Positions 52,609-61,911 of a DNA stretch of 64,000 nt are shown piece by piece. The stretch is from Clostridiales bacterium. Lineage in GTDB: Bacteria > Bacillota > Clostridia > Christensenellales > Aristaeellaceae. Position 1 is the stretch's first letter. Each line of letters opens with the position of its first letter. Location: positions 86,642-150,641 of the forward strand of contig SVGL01000005.1 of assembly GCA_015056325.1 (NCBI GenBank), written 5' to 3'. Both the position numbers and the translations under genes were made by a program. Below the pieces are notes generated by a model. The model did no database searches. It saw nothing but the letters and a program-made list of their open reading frames with translations, and had not been told where the DNA came from.

Positions 52609-55437
52609 TTACTCCAGACCCATTTCTTCGCGCTTGCGCAGGATCTCTTCATTGGTGGAGCTTGTCCAGTAGAACAAGCTCTCGCGGGGATCCTCATTGG
52701 AGAGCACCACCGCACGGAATGCATTGTCCAGATTGCGGGACACATAGTAGCCACCCGGAATCTCCGGCAGCTCATAGACCCACTTCCACTGCTCATCCAG
52801 CATGCGCTGATCGTGAATGGACCAGTTGGACACGCTGAAGGCTTCCTTGTTGGCGGTGGTGTGACGGCCCAGCACGCCAAGATCCGCCTCGATATCGCGT
52901 GCGTAGAGGGCCTGGGTCTCTTCGCTGACCCACCAGCGCAGGAACTGCCAGCAGGCCTCGGGGTTTTCACAGTCCGCCAGCATGACCGCCGCAGAGCCGT
53001 TGGCCGCGCTGGTGTGATCCACCGTGCCGTCCGCCTGCTCCGTACCGGGCAGCAGATGCATGCTCCACTTGCCGGCGATTTCAGGCGCCGTGCCCTCCAG
53101 GCGGGTATACATGCCGTAGGAGGTGATGATCACCGGCATCTCGCCCGTGCGGAAGCGGGTGAAGTCATCCTTGTACAGCTCGTAATCATACTGGGTGTAG
53201 AAATCCGTCCACATGCGGAAGGCCGCGTTGGCCACCGGCTCATGCAGGAGCGTGGCGCGGTAATCCTCGGTGTAGATGCTTCCGCCACGCTGCAGCAGCA
53301 GGGAGGGGAAGATGTTGGTCAGACCCACGCCGTTGCTCAGCACAGTGTTGCCGTCCAGCTGGGCGTAGGGCAGGCCAATGCCCAGGTTGTTGCTCTGCAG
53401 GATGGGTGCGATGTTCATCAGCTCCGTCCAGGTTTCGGGAACCTCCAGCTGCAGGTCCTCCAGCACGTCGTCGCGCACGAACATCACCAGGAAGTCCTGA
53501 CCCTCCGCCAGACCGTACACACCGTCCTCAAATTCGTAGGGAATCTGCGCGCCGTCACGCAGAGCGGCAGCCGTTTCCTCATAGCCTTCCAGGCCGCTCA
53601 GATCAGCCAGCGCGCCGCGGAAAGCCAGGTTCATCACCTCGCCGCGGCCGGTGAACAGGTTGACGTCCGGGCCCTGACCGGCGATGGTCGCCTTCAGCAG
53701 CGCACCCGACACCAGCTGCAGATTGACTGGAATGCCTGTCTCCGCCGTGAAGCCCTCTTCAATCAGACGGTTGATGACCGTTGCCTGGTCACGACCCGTG
53801 GACAGCCATACCGTGATAGGCTCCTGGCGAGCATTTTCCTCGCCGCCGCCGAAGGCATTGTAATCCTGGGTGAAGGAGCCCAGGAAGGCGCTTACCTCAC
53901 GCTTGACGGAATCAAAGAGATTATCATTCTTGGCCTTGTAGCTGCTGGACGCATCGCTGAGGACAAAATAGTCAATCTCCAGCGGCTGCTCTCGGACGGA
54001 CAGCGTCCACTCCGCAAAGGCAGATATATTGGAAGAGAAAGTCGTCAGACGCTTCTGGATGGTGTAGGGCTCCTTGGCGAATTCCCGCATCTGGTAGGAC
54101 AGCACCTGAATGGTCTGACCGGCAGTGCTGTGGGATCCCAGGAGCGCATCCATATCTTCCTGATAGCCGTCCAGCGTATCCGCCAGGCCGGTCAGGCGCT
54201 CCGTCAGGTTGGGGATGACCTTCTCCAGGTAGTAGTCACGGTAGAAGTCCGGCTCCGTACCGGTGATCATGATGATCTGGCGGTACAGCTCATTCAGGTC
54301 ATAGACCGTATCCTGCATTTCCTCCAGCAGGGGCGCCATATCGCCCAGGGTGACCTGCATGCGCAGGGTGTGCTTGCCCTGGGTGAGGTAGAACAGATAG
54401 GGATTCTTCTCATCCTCGCCGAAGGTCATGTAATCCCAGTCAGCATGGTAGGCAAACTTCACCGCATCCAGCTCTTCAAAGGGCACCTGGCCGTCGATCA
54501 TCACCCGGCGGGTCACATAGTAGCCCTTCACCTGGTTCTGATGATAGCGCAGGCCGATCTGGTACAGGCCGTCCGCGGGAACCTCCAGCTCCCACTCGAC
54601 CCATTCGCCGACCTGCTTCCAGCCGCTGCCGCCGATGGTATTCAGCCGCATCTGGGTAGGATGGTAGGGCTGGGTATAGGAGGAGGTACGGTCATAGGTC
54701 GGATAAATGGCAGAGGCAGACTTGCTCAGCGTATTCTCCGCCTGCAGCAGCACCTGCATCGGCTCCGTCTTCACATCGCCGTGGACAGCGCTGTATTCCT
54801 GATAGGTGGGCAGCTTTTCCCCACTCAGGAGGAGCACATAGTCGATCACCAGCGCATCCCGCAAGTTGGTCAGCGTGATGGTATGCTCGCCCTCATTCAG
54901 GAAGATCACCGCTTCACCGGAAGCGTCATTGCTGTCCGCCAGCAGGGCCTCCGTCCAGACGAAGCGCTCCATCTGCTTAGGACGCAGATCATTACCCGTG
55001 CTGGTACGCTCGAGCGCGCCTTCATCCACCCACACGCGGTTCAAGGAGGTCACGGTCTTGCCGTCGCCATAGGGCCTGCCGTTCACCGCCAGGGTGAACT
55101 CCATGTCAATGCCCTTGCCTTCCAGCGTATGGTATCCCAGCAACAGGCGATAATCGCCCGCCGCCGGCGCATTCATCTTCAGGGTGAGCTGGCCGTCTGT
55201 TTCAAGGCGCACAACCTGCTCGCGGCCTTCATAGGTTGCCAGCACCTCGCAGCCATTGCCCTCAGCCATGATATCCACGGCACGCAAAGCATCTGCCGCT
55301 GTGGTACGCGGCAGATCTTCAACCTCGCGAACGGTCCATGCCACTTCACGAACGCCGTTGTTTCCCAGGCAAACAAGTATGGCAAACAGCAGCGCAATCA
55401 CAATCAGGACTGCGGCCATTTTGCGGATGTGTTTCAT
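52609..55437 (-). CDS. Large sugar-binding protein fused to carbohydrate-binding domains
   Basis: The 942-residue protein is anchored by one N-terminal helix ('AAVLIVIALLFAILVCL'). Two beta-sandwich domains follow (about 65-215 and 230-370). The second reads 'VGEWVEWELEVPADGLYQIG', as in CBM6/35-type carbohydrate-binding modules. A helical linker (about 370-480) precedes a beta segment and a family 1 solute-binding domain (about 555-942; 'PITVWLSTGRDQATVINRLI', 'GPDVNLFTGRGEVMNLAFRG'). It is about twice the normal binding-protein size, so ligand capture at the cell surface and delivery to permease system 2 are likely joined in one chain. First gene of the operon; GGAGG precedes the ATG. Confidence 0.9.
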   Translation of the reverse strand: MKHIRKMAAVLIVIALLFAILVCLGNNGVREVAWTVREVEDLPRTTAADALRAVDIMAEGNGCEVLATYEGREQVVRLETDGQLTLKMNAPAAGDYRLLLGYHTLEGKGIDMEFTLAVNGRPYGDGKTVTSLNRVWVDEGALERTSTGNDLRPKQMERFVWTEALLADSNDASGEAVIFLNEGEHTITLTNLRDALVIDYVLLLSGEKLPTYQEYSAVHGDVKTEPMQVLLQAENTLSKSASAIYPTYDRTSSYTQPYHPTQMRLNTIGGSGWKQVGEWVEWELEVPADGLYQIGLRYHQNQVKGYYVTRRVMIDGQVPFEELDAVKFAYHADWDYMTFGEDEKNPYLFYLTQGKHTLRMQVTLGDMAPLLEEMQDTVYDLNELYRQIIMITGTEPDFYRDYYLEKVIPNLTERLTGLADTLDGYQEDMDALLGSHSTAGQTIQVLSYQMREFAKEPYTIQKRLTTFSSNISAFAEWTLSVREQPLEIDYFVLSDASSSYKAKNDNLFDSVKREVSAFLGSFTQDYNAFGGGEENARQEPITVWLSTGRDQATVINRLIEEGFTAETGIPVNLQLVSGALLKATIAGQGPDVNLFTGRGEVMNLAFRGALADLSGLEGYEETAAALRDGAQIPYEFEDGVYGLAEGQDFLVMFVRDDVLEDLQLEVPETWTELMNIAPILQSNNLGIGLPYAQLDGNTVLSNGVGLTNIFPSLLLQRGGSIYTEDYRATLLHEPVANAAFRMWTDFYTQYDYELYKDDFTRFRTGEMPVIITSYGMYTRLEGTAPEIAGKWSMHLLPGTEQADGTVDHTSAANGSAAVMLADCENPEACWQFLRWWVSEETQALYARDIEADLGVLGRHTTANKEAFSVSNWSIHDQRMLDEQWKWVYELPEIPGGYYVSRNLDNAFRAVVLSNEDPRESLFYWTSSTNEEILRKREEMGLE

Positions 55438-55469
55438 GGGTACACCTCCGAATCGTTGAAACTAACCAT

Positions 55470-55525
55470 ATTGTATACTTTGTCGCAGAATTTGTCAACA
55501 CGCATCTGTGTGCATTTGCACATTT
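55470..55525 (-). promoter_or_regulatory. Fructan operon promoter with upstream 16-bp site
   Basis: On the minus strand TTGACA (55498-55493) and TACAAT (55475-55470) are 17 bases apart. GTGCATTTGCACATTT (55510-55525) ends 11 bases upstream of the -35 box, a position typical of an activator. Confidence 0.7.
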
Positions 55526-55613
55526 CGGATGGGAAATTTCCACATTTTTATCAATTTCGGTCTGAATGCTTTCATTTGACACATCCATTTCCTCTGCATT
55601 TGCATGATGCATG

Positions 55614-55684
55614 GTGCATTTGCACATTTGATTATCTTTATCAGCAAACGGAAATTGACATTTGTACACCATTTCTGCTATCAT
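55614..55684 (+). promoter_or_regulatory. GH172 gene promoter with upstream 16-bp site
   Basis: TTGACA (55655-55660) and TATCAT (55679-55684) are 18 bases apart. GTGCATTTGCACATTT (55614-55629), identical to the site at 55510, lies 25 bases upstream of the -35 box. Confidence 0.65.
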
Positions 55685-55747
55685 ATAATATCCAACCAGA
55701 CTCGTTGCTACTGCCGAATAAAGACCCGTATACTGAAGGAGGGCCCC

Positions 55748-56767
55748 ATGTATCAACTGCGCAACCGGACAACCTTTGGTTTCTCTGCCGAAAACCCCAC
55801 CGGCACCCGCAATGGCGGTACCCCGGGCAAGGATTGCGAGAAGCTCCGCCCCTGCATCAGCATCAAACCCGGAGAGACCGTCACCCTCTGCGATGTGGAT
55901 GGTCCAGGAATGATCACCCACATGTGGTTCACCGGTTACATCGGACACGGCTTCATTCTGCGCATCTATTGGGATGGTATGGAGGCAGCCTCCGTGGAGA
56001 CGCCGCTGTCCGCCTTTTTCGGCTGCGCATACGACGAGAACATGGCAGACGCGGACGGGCGCTATCCCGTGCTGAACTCTGCCTTGCTGCTGGTCGCGCC
56101 GGGCCGCGGCTTCAACAGCTACTTTGAGATGCCCTTCAAGACCCACTGCCGCATCACCATGGAGAACCGCTGCGCTTATCCCTGCGATCTGTTCTATATG
56201 ATTTCCGGCTGGAAAGGCGCGCTGCCGGAGGACGTCGGCTATTTCCACGCCGCCTACCGCCAGGAGCATCCGGTACAAAAGGGACGCTCCTATGTTGTGC
56301 TGGACGGTGTGGAAGGCCGCGGCCGTTTTCTGGGCATGACCCTTGCCGTGGGTGTCAACGGCCACAACACCTGCTGGGTGGAGGGCGAAGCGAAAATGTA
56401 CATCGACGGTGAACGCCGCCCCTCCATGAACTACACCGGCACAGAGGATTATTTCTGCGGCTCCTACGGCTTTGGCAACGACATTGCCATCAAGCAGTAC
56501 CAAACCTACAGCGCGCCCTATACCGGGCTCTACGCGATTCTCGGCAGTACCATGGAGCAATACAACGCACAGAAGCGATTCATGCTGTATCGTTTCCATG
56601 TGAAGGATGAAATCTGGTTTGATTCACAATTCCGTATGGTCATGGATAACCTTGGCTGGACAGGCCCTCGCTATGACGATTACACCTCCACCGCCTACTG
56701 GTATTTGGATCACCCGGCCCACGTGCCCTTTGAACTGCCCACACATGACGAAATGACGATGAAGTAA
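55748..56767 (+). CDS. GH172 (DUF2961) family protein, candidate fructofuranosidase/difructose-anhydride enzyme
   Basis: The 339-residue protein without a signal peptide contains 'GPGMITHMWFTGYIGHGFIL' near residue 54, 'PMNYTGTEDYFCGSYGFG'-type core ('NYTGTEDYF' near 226) and 'LYRFHVKDEIWFD' near 281, the conserved blocks of DUF2961 proteins. This family is now GH172, with members acting on alpha-fructofuranosyl (difructose dianhydride) or arabinofuranosyl linkages. In this GH32/fructokinase setting a fructofuranosyl substrate is the more likely one. GAAGGAGG precedes ATG 55748. It diverges from the fructan operon and shares its 16-bp upstream site. Confidence 0.87.
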   Translation: MYQLRNRTTFGFSAENPTGTRNGGTPGKDCEKLRPCISIKPGETVTLCDVDGPGMITHMWFTGYIGHGFILRIYWDGMEAASVETPLSAFFGCAYDENMADADGRYPVLNSALLLVAPGRGFNSYFEMPFKTHCRITMENRCAYPCDLFYMISGWKGALPEDVGYFHAAYRQEHPVQKGRSYVVLDGVEGRGRFLGMTLAVGVNGHNTCWVEGEAKMYIDGERRPSMNYTGTEDYFCGSYGFGNDIAIKQYQTYSAPYTGLYAILGSTMEQYNAQKRFMLYRFHVKDEIWFDSQFRMVMDNLGWTGPRYDDYTSTAYWYLDHPAHVPFELPTHDEMTMK

Positions 56768-57081
56768 CGACCAGCAGGCCGCATATTCTGTTGCGCCGCT
56801 TTTCTGTTTGCATGCGGCAAAGAGCCGTCATGGGATGATTTCCACAGCGTTGCGAGGGAGGCATACATTCCGCATGCCTTCCTCGCAGTTTCGTCCAGCA
56901 TTCTCATCTGCTTGCGCACCGCCGTCCCTGGCAGACCATACGCCTGCGTCGGCTCCGGACCATCCAGCATGCCATTGATGCAGATGACATCATTCATTTC
57001 AATATGGAATATAACTTTGGGCGCGTATGCATTCAGCGTTTTAAGGATCGCGAACGCTCAATGACCGAAGGAAATAGACCA
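56768..57081. other. Gap of about 310 bases without a convincing gene
   Basis: A 95-codon minus-strand frame (56710-56997, starting 'MNDVICINGMLDGPEPTQAY') overlaps the end of the GH172 gene and lacks a ribosome site. It may be a fragment of an old gene. No RNA gene or clear terminator is seen. Confidence 0.4.
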
Positions 57082-57110
57082 TTGACAGCATAAAGTGTGT
57101 TTGATACAAT
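57082..57110 (+). promoter_or_regulatory. Promoter of the dehydratase-aldolase pair
   Basis: TTGACA (57082-57087) and TACAAT (57105-57110) are separated by 17 bases, 72 bases upstream of the dehydratase ATG. Confidence 0.75.
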
Positions 57111-57181
57111 AAAACCACTTAGCTATGTTAACGATGAGACAAGTCCATAATTGTACCCTTGTACTGTTAGGAGGATCCCCT

Positions 57182-58888
57182 ATGAAAAGCAAGCGAGAGC
57201 GGGATTTCTGGCCTCAGTTTGACGCCCTGCAGATGGGCTCCGGCTTTACGCTGGACGAAACGCAGCTGCCTCAGATCATGATCGAAGACGTGTATGGCGA
57301 TTCCCATCCGGGCAGCGTCCATCTGAACGAGCTGTCCGATCATGTGAAGGTGGGCGTGCTGCAGCGGGGCGGCGTACCGTGCAAGTACCACACGACGGAC
57401 ATCTGCGATGGCTGCGCCCAGGGTCATGACGGCATGAACATCGTTCTCGCCTCCCGCGAGGCGATTTGCGACATGGTGGAGGTGCATGCTTCTGCAGTGC
57501 CGTGGGACGGCATGGTGCTGTCTTCCTCCTGCGACAAGTCGATTCCTGCGCACCTGAAGGCCATCGCGCGGATGGATATCCCGGCCCTGTTCCTGCCCGG
57601 CGGCTCGATGCGTCCCGGCCCCTACCAGACCACTGCGCTGGTGGCCGGGGAGCTGTCCCTGAAGCAGAAGCGCGGCGAGTGCACGGAGAAGGAGCTCAGG
57701 GATTACAAGCTGACGGGCTGCCCCTCCGTGGGTGCGTGTACCTTCCTGGGGACGGCCTCCACCATGCAGTGCATGGCGGAGGCGCTGGGTCTGACGCTGC
57801 CGGGCGCGGCGCTGGTGCCCGCAACCATGCGCACAATCATCGACTATGCCCGTGCCAGCGGCCATGCCATCATGAACCTGGTGGAAAAGGGCATCACCCC
57901 CTCCAGGATCCTGACGAAGGAAGCCTTCGAGAATGCAATCATCGTCCACAGCGCCATTGGCGGCTCCACCAATGCGATGCTGCATCTGCCTGCCATTGCC
58001 CGTGCTGCCGGATTCGAACTGGACATGAACCTCTTCGACGAGGTCAACCATCGCATCCCGCATCTGGGCAATATCTTCCCCAGCGGCAAGCATCTGACGG
58101 AGTCGTTCTGGTTTGCCGGCGGCATTCCCTATGTGCAGTATCTTCTGAAGGAGCATCTGCACCTGGACTGCATGACCGTCACGGGCATGACGCTGGGTGA
58201 AAACCTGGACGCCCTGGAAAAGGACGGCTTCTTCGATCGGTATGTGGGATTCCTGGCCAACTATGGCCTCACGCGGGATGACGTGATTCCGCCGCCGGAA
58301 AAGGTGCAGGAAAAGGGCAGCGTGGCGATCCTCAGGGGCAACATCGCCCGCGAAGGCGCCGTGATCAAGTACAGCGCCTGCGTGGAGAGCATGCATCATC
58401 ACCGGGGCCCTGCCCGGGTGTTCAACAGCGAGGAAGCCGCCCATGACGCTGTTGTGAAGGGGCAGATTCAGCCCTACGATGTGGTTGTGATCCGCTATGA
58501 AGGCCCCCGCGGCTCCGGCATGCCCGAAATGCTGATCACCACCGAAGCCATCGTCTGCGACGAGCGGCTTAACGGCACGGTGGCCATGGTCACGGACGGC
58601 CGGTTCTCCGGTGCGACCCGCGGCGCTGCCATCGGCCATGTCTCCCCGGAAGCTGCCCGAGGCGGCGATATAGCCTTTATTGAAGACGGCGACCTGATCG
58701 AATACGACGTGGACAAGCGTACCCTGAATGTGGTGGGCATTCACGGCCAACTGTGCTCTCCCGAAGAGGTGGAGCAGGTCTTCGCCAAGCGCCGGGAGAA
58801 GGGCGTTGTGCCTCGGCCTGCGCGCAAGGGCTTCTTCAAGCGATATACCGAGAATGCGTCCTCTGCGATGGAAGGAGCTGACTACTGA
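57182..58888 (+). CDS. IlvD/Edd-family dehydratase, probably acting on a sugar acid
   Basis: The 568-residue Fe-S dehydratase removes water from 2,3-dihydroxy acids to give 2-keto-3-deoxy acids. The cluster cysteines are visible in 'TTDICDGCAQGHDGM' (near residue 80), 'SCDKSIP' (near 118) and 'TGCPSVGACTFLGTASTM' (near 180). 'GGSTNAMLHLPA' and the C-terminal 'VTDGRFSGATRGAAIGHVSPEA' block are typical. Its direct partner is a DapA-type aldolase, not branched-chain amino acid genes. A sugar-acid (gluconate, arabinonate, fuconate or similar) dehydratase is therefore more likely than IlvD. AGGAGG lies 7 bases before the ATG. Confidence 0.88.
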   Translation: MKSKRERDFWPQFDALQMGSGFTLDETQLPQIMIEDVYGDSHPGSVHLNELSDHVKVGVLQRGGVPCKYHTTDICDGCAQGHDGMNIVLASREAICDMVEVHASAVPWDGMVLSSSCDKSIPAHLKAIARMDIPALFLPGGSMRPGPYQTTALVAGELSLKQKRGECTEKELRDYKLTGCPSVGACTFLGTASTMQCMAEALGLTLPGAALVPATMRTIIDYARASGHAIMNLVEKGITPSRILTKEAFENAIIVHSAIGGSTNAMLHLPAIARAAGFELDMNLFDEVNHRIPHLGNIFPSGKHLTESFWFAGGIPYVQYLLKEHLHLDCMTVTGMTLGENLDALEKDGFFDRYVGFLANYGLTRDDVIPPPEKVQEKGSVAILRGNIAREGAVIKYSACVESMHHHRGPARVFNSEEAAHDAVVKGQIQPYDVVVIRYEGPRGSGMPEMLITTEAIVCDERLNGTVAMVTDGRFSGATRGAAIGHVSPEAARGGDIAFIEDGDLIEYDVDKRTLNVVGIHGQLCSPEEVEQVFAKRREKGVVPRPARKGFFKRYTENASSAMEGADY

Positions 58889-59802
58889 TGGCACGCTACA
58901 TTACCCCTGCGGTGACACCGCTGCTGCCGGATGGCCGCATTGACGAAGTCTCTTGCCGCCGGCTGTACGATCATCTGATTGAAGGCGGTGTGGACGGCAT
59001 CCTGATCCTGGGCAGCATCGGCGAGTTCTTCGCCTTCCCCATGGAGGAGAGGAAGAAGCTGATCCGCATCGCCGTCCAGGCGGTGGCCGGCCGGGTGGAG
59101 CTGATCGTTGGCACCACGTCCATGATCTTCCAGGAGATCGTCGAGCTGTCCAACGAAGCCTATGAGGTGGGCGCGGACAGCGTGATGGTCATTCCGCCCT
59201 ACTATTTCCACTTCAACGATGCGGAGGTGGAGACCTATTATGATGCGCTGGCACAGGCGCTGAAGGGAAAGTTCTATCTGTACAATTTCCCCGACCGGAT
59301 GGGCTATGGCATTTCGCCGGAGGTTGTGTGCCGCCTGGCGCAGAAGCATCCGCACCTGATCGGCATCAAGGATACGATTGCCGGGGTGGATCACACACGG
59401 GAGATCATCAAGCAGGTGAAGGCTGTGCGGCCGGATTTCCGGGTGTACTCGGGCTTTGACGACAACTTCCTGCACAATGTCCTGTGCGGCGGCGACGGCT
59501 GCATTGCAGGCCTGTCGAACCTGTATCCGCATCTGACCGCTTCCTGGGTGCGCGCGGTCAACGCCGGGGACATGGTCCAGGCGATGCAGATCCAGCAGCG
59601 CATTGACCAGCTGATGGATATCTACAGCGTCGGCAAGCCCTTCGTGCCCTTCATCAAGCAGGCGCTGAACATGAAGGGGATCATCGACCATCCCTGCGCA
59701 ACCTTCCCCATGCCAGCCGCGACTGACGCCCAGAAGGAGCAGATCGCAGCCATCATGTGCAGAGAGGAACAGCACGGCTGCCCCTGCCTTCCCGTTGACT
59801 GA
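58888..59802 (+). CDS. DapA-family aldolase, likely 2-keto-3-deoxy sugar-acid aldolase
   Basis: A 304-residue class I aldolase of the dihydrodipicolinate synthase/N-acetylneuraminate lyase family. The Schiff-base Lys is in 'LIGIKDTIAG' near residue 162, Tyr in 'KFYLYNFPDRMG' near 134, and the 'GSIGEFFAF' pocket near 48 takes the place of the usual 'GTTGE'. Its ATG overlaps the dehydratase stop (TGATG), so the two act in one pathway: sugar acid to 2-keto-3-deoxy acid to pyruvate plus an aldehyde. A role in lysine synthesis is unlikely. Confidence 0.9.
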   Translation: MARYITPAVTPLLPDGRIDEVSCRRLYDHLIEGGVDGILILGSIGEFFAFPMEERKKLIRIAVQAVAGRVELIVGTTSMIFQEIVELSNEAYEVGADSVMVIPPYYFHFNDAEVETYYDALAQALKGKFYLYNFPDRMGYGISPEVVCRLAQKHPHLIGIKDTIAGVDHTREIIKQVKAVRPDFRVYSGFDDNFLHNVLCGGDGCIAGLSNLYPHLTASWVRAVNAGDMVQAMQIQQRIDQLMDIYSVGKPFVPFIKQALNMKGIIDHPCATFPMPAATDAQKEQIAAIMCREEQHGCPCLPVD

Positions 59803-59824
59803 TCGGACAAAAGCGAATCGAAAG

Positions 59825-59860
59825 AGCCGGAGCATTCACGAAGATTGCTCCGGCTTTGTT
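59825..59860 (+). terminator. Terminator of the dehydratase-aldolase pair
   Basis: AGCCGGAGCA and TGCTCCGGCT form a perfect 10-bp stem, followed by TTGTT, 22 bases after the aldolase stop. Confidence 0.8.
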
Positions 59861-60395
59861 GCTGTCAGGAAAACAGCTCATGGGTAAACGCCGACAAACC
59901 TGACTGTCGGCGCAACGCGGGCATCCAGGACGCGGATTCACAGCGCTGCCGCCCCGGGGGACAATGACGACCCGAACCAGCACGGAGGCCGAATCCCGCT
60001 TCCTGTTCAAGAATGCCGACGCTCCCCAACACTTCCGCCTGGAGGAAGAGGATATCACGCTTTCACACGCTTCATCATCAAGCATCAGCCAACCAGCTTC
60101 CCCCATGCGCAGCTTGTGCTGTCCCCCATTGACACAATCAGCCGGTTGATGATACCATGGGTGATAGAAGAACAGACAGATCATGCATGCCAGACCACGG
60201 CAGAAATCAGGCGGCGCATATAGCGACCGTCTGGATGGATCCCTTGCGCGCTTGCCGTCCATCCGGACGTTATGCGGAAAGCGTCAACGCAGGAAGGCCA
60301 ACATTTTCGCAATATGCGTACATCATTTATATCCAGCGCCCCCGCTCATGTGGTAGAATAGATGCAAACAACGCCCTTCAGGGAGGCTGAATACC
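59861..60395. other. Gap of about 530 bases without a convincing gene
   Basis: Open frames on both strands here lack ribosome sites and normal composition. A -10-like TAGAAT lies near 60354 upstream of the next gene, and AGGGAGG at 60379-60386 serves its start. I see nothing else of note. Confidence 0.4.
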
Positions 60396-61853
60396 ATGCT
60401 GCCCAGGACATACGTTCAATTCCACATTCAAAATGAGAAGCTCCAGCGCCTCTACGACACAGCCGTTGCCAAATGTCTCAGCAACCTCAGCACCTTCGCC
60501 GGCGATCAGGTGCTGGTGGAAGGCGGCGGCTATGAAAAGATCTGGCTGGAAACCCAGCCCATGGGCGGCGAAATGTACGCCAAGCGCAACATGACCGCTG
60601 CGCTGAACAACCATTTGCTCTTCATGCGGCACCAGCGGAAGGATGGCCGCCTGGCAGGCTCCATCCAGGGCTTCCCGGACGGCACGGTCGAAGCTCAGTT
60701 CAACAAGTTCCAGGGGTTCTGCTTCCCCTGGTCGGCGCTGAACATGTACTACTGGATCAGCGAGGGGGCTTCGACCCCGTTTTCACAGGCTTATCTCGAC
60801 CAGCTCGCCGTATGCCTGGAGAAGTTCGACGCCTACCTGTGGGCAGTGCGCGATTCCAACGGCGACGGCATCCTTGAATCCTGGTGCAAATACGATACCG
60901 GTGAGGACAACGCCGTCCGCTACGGCGACGCGCCCAACTACGCCGCCGAGGAAGTCCCTCCGGAGGGCTCTGACGTGGTGCCCATGGCCTCCATGGACGT
61001 CACCTCCTTCTCCTACGCCTGCCGGGATACCCTGTCAGAGATCGCCCTCATCCGCGGCGACAGCGCAGCAGCAAAGAAGTGGCGCAAGCTCGCGGACGAG
61101 GTGGCCAATGTCCTGGGGACCCACCTGTGGGATGACAAGCGCGGCGCCCTCTTTGACAAGGATAAGTACGGCAGCGTCATCGACGTGCTGTGCCACAACA
61201 CCCTGCGCTGCATGTACTGGGGCAGCATATCACAGTACATGGCGGATCGTTTCGTCAAGGAGCATCTGCTGAATCCGGCGGAATTCTGGACGCCTTTTCC
61301 CCTGCCCTCCGTGGCGGCAAACGATCCGGCCTTCCTCAATGCGGCGGAAAACAACTGGTCCGGACAGTGCGAAGGCTTGACCTACCAGCGTGCCATCCTG
61401 GCGCTGGAGCGGTACGGGTATCACAAGCTGGTGCCCGTGCTGGGCAAGAAGCTCTTCCAGGCCCTGCTGGACGGCGGCCTGATCTTTGTGCAGCAGTTTG
61501 ATCCCTTCACCGGCGCGCCCAGCATCGTAGACCCGGAAACCAAGGAACCCCTGCCCCCGGATACAGATAAGGAATTCCAGGATTCCTACGGCCCCACGCT
61601 TCTCTCCGCACTGGAATACATCGCTCACATCTGGGGCGTGACGATGTTGCGCGGGCAGATCTGGTTCTCCCTGGGCTCGGGAGAAAAATACACCTACGAG
61701 CAGGGCTGGGGCGAGCATGTGTATCGCATTGAATCCGACGGTCAGCATGCCCGCGCCTGGGCCGACGGCTGCGAGGTGTACAGCGGGCGGTGCGGCGTCC
61801 GACTGGTGACAGACAAAGCCGGCAAGCTTTTGTACCAGCTGGACATCGAATGA
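60396..61853 (+). CDS. (alpha/alpha)6-barrel glycoside hydrolase (GH63/MGH-like)
   Basis: The 485-residue cytoplasmic protein is mostly helical, with 'DSNGDGILESW' near residue 153 and 'FQGFCFPWSALNMYYWISEG' near 103. Further on 'ENNWSGQCEGLTYQRAILAL' lies near 326, and 'EFQDSYGPTLLSALEYIAHI' near 396. The 'D-NGDG--E' motif and the helical layout fit GH63/mannosylglycerate-hydrolase-like or amylo-glucosidase-like barrels. I cannot assign a substrate. AGGGAGG precedes ATG 60396. It lies just before the rhamnose kinase and isomerase genes, so action on a rhamnose-containing oligosaccharide is a guess. Confidence 0.7.
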   Translation: MLPRTYVQFHIQNEKLQRLYDTAVAKCLSNLSTFAGDQVLVEGGGYEKIWLETQPMGGEMYAKRNMTAALNNHLLFMRHQRKDGRLAGSIQGFPDGTVEAQFNKFQGFCFPWSALNMYYWISEGASTPFSQAYLDQLAVCLEKFDAYLWAVRDSNGDGILESWCKYDTGEDNAVRYGDAPNYAAEEVPPEGSDVVPMASMDVTSFSYACRDTLSEIALIRGDSAAAKKWRKLADEVANVLGTHLWDDKRGALFDKDKYGSVIDVLCHNTLRCMYWGSISQYMADRFVKEHLLNPAEFWTPFPLPSVAANDPAFLNAAENNWSGQCEGLTYQRAILALERYGYHKLVPVLGKKLFQALLDGGLIFVQQFDPFTGAPSIVDPETKEPLPPDTDKEFQDSYGPTLLSALEYIAHIWGVTMLRGQIWFSLGSGEKYTYEQGWGEHVYRIESDGQHARAWADGCEVYSGRCGVRLVTDKAGKLLYQLDIE

Positions 61854-61911
61854 TCCAGCACAAGCAAGACGCTCGCTGAAACATCGCTGCAGCGCACAAG
61901 GAGTGCACATC

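Noticed and set aside
51799..56127. Plus-strand open frame of about 1442 codons
   Set aside because: It runs antisense to the permease and large binding-protein genes and ends inside the GH172 gene in another frame; there are no start signals or domains.
58888..59802. Aldolase considered as DapA of lysine synthesis
   Set aside because: Overlap with a sugar-acid-type dehydratase gene and the GSIGE pocket in place of GTTGE argue for a keto-deoxy sugar-acid aldolase.
59753..60262. Minus-strand frame of 169 codons in the gap after the aldolase gene
   Set aside because: It overlaps the aldolase gene end and its terminator, lacks a ribosome site and shows no domain-like pattern.
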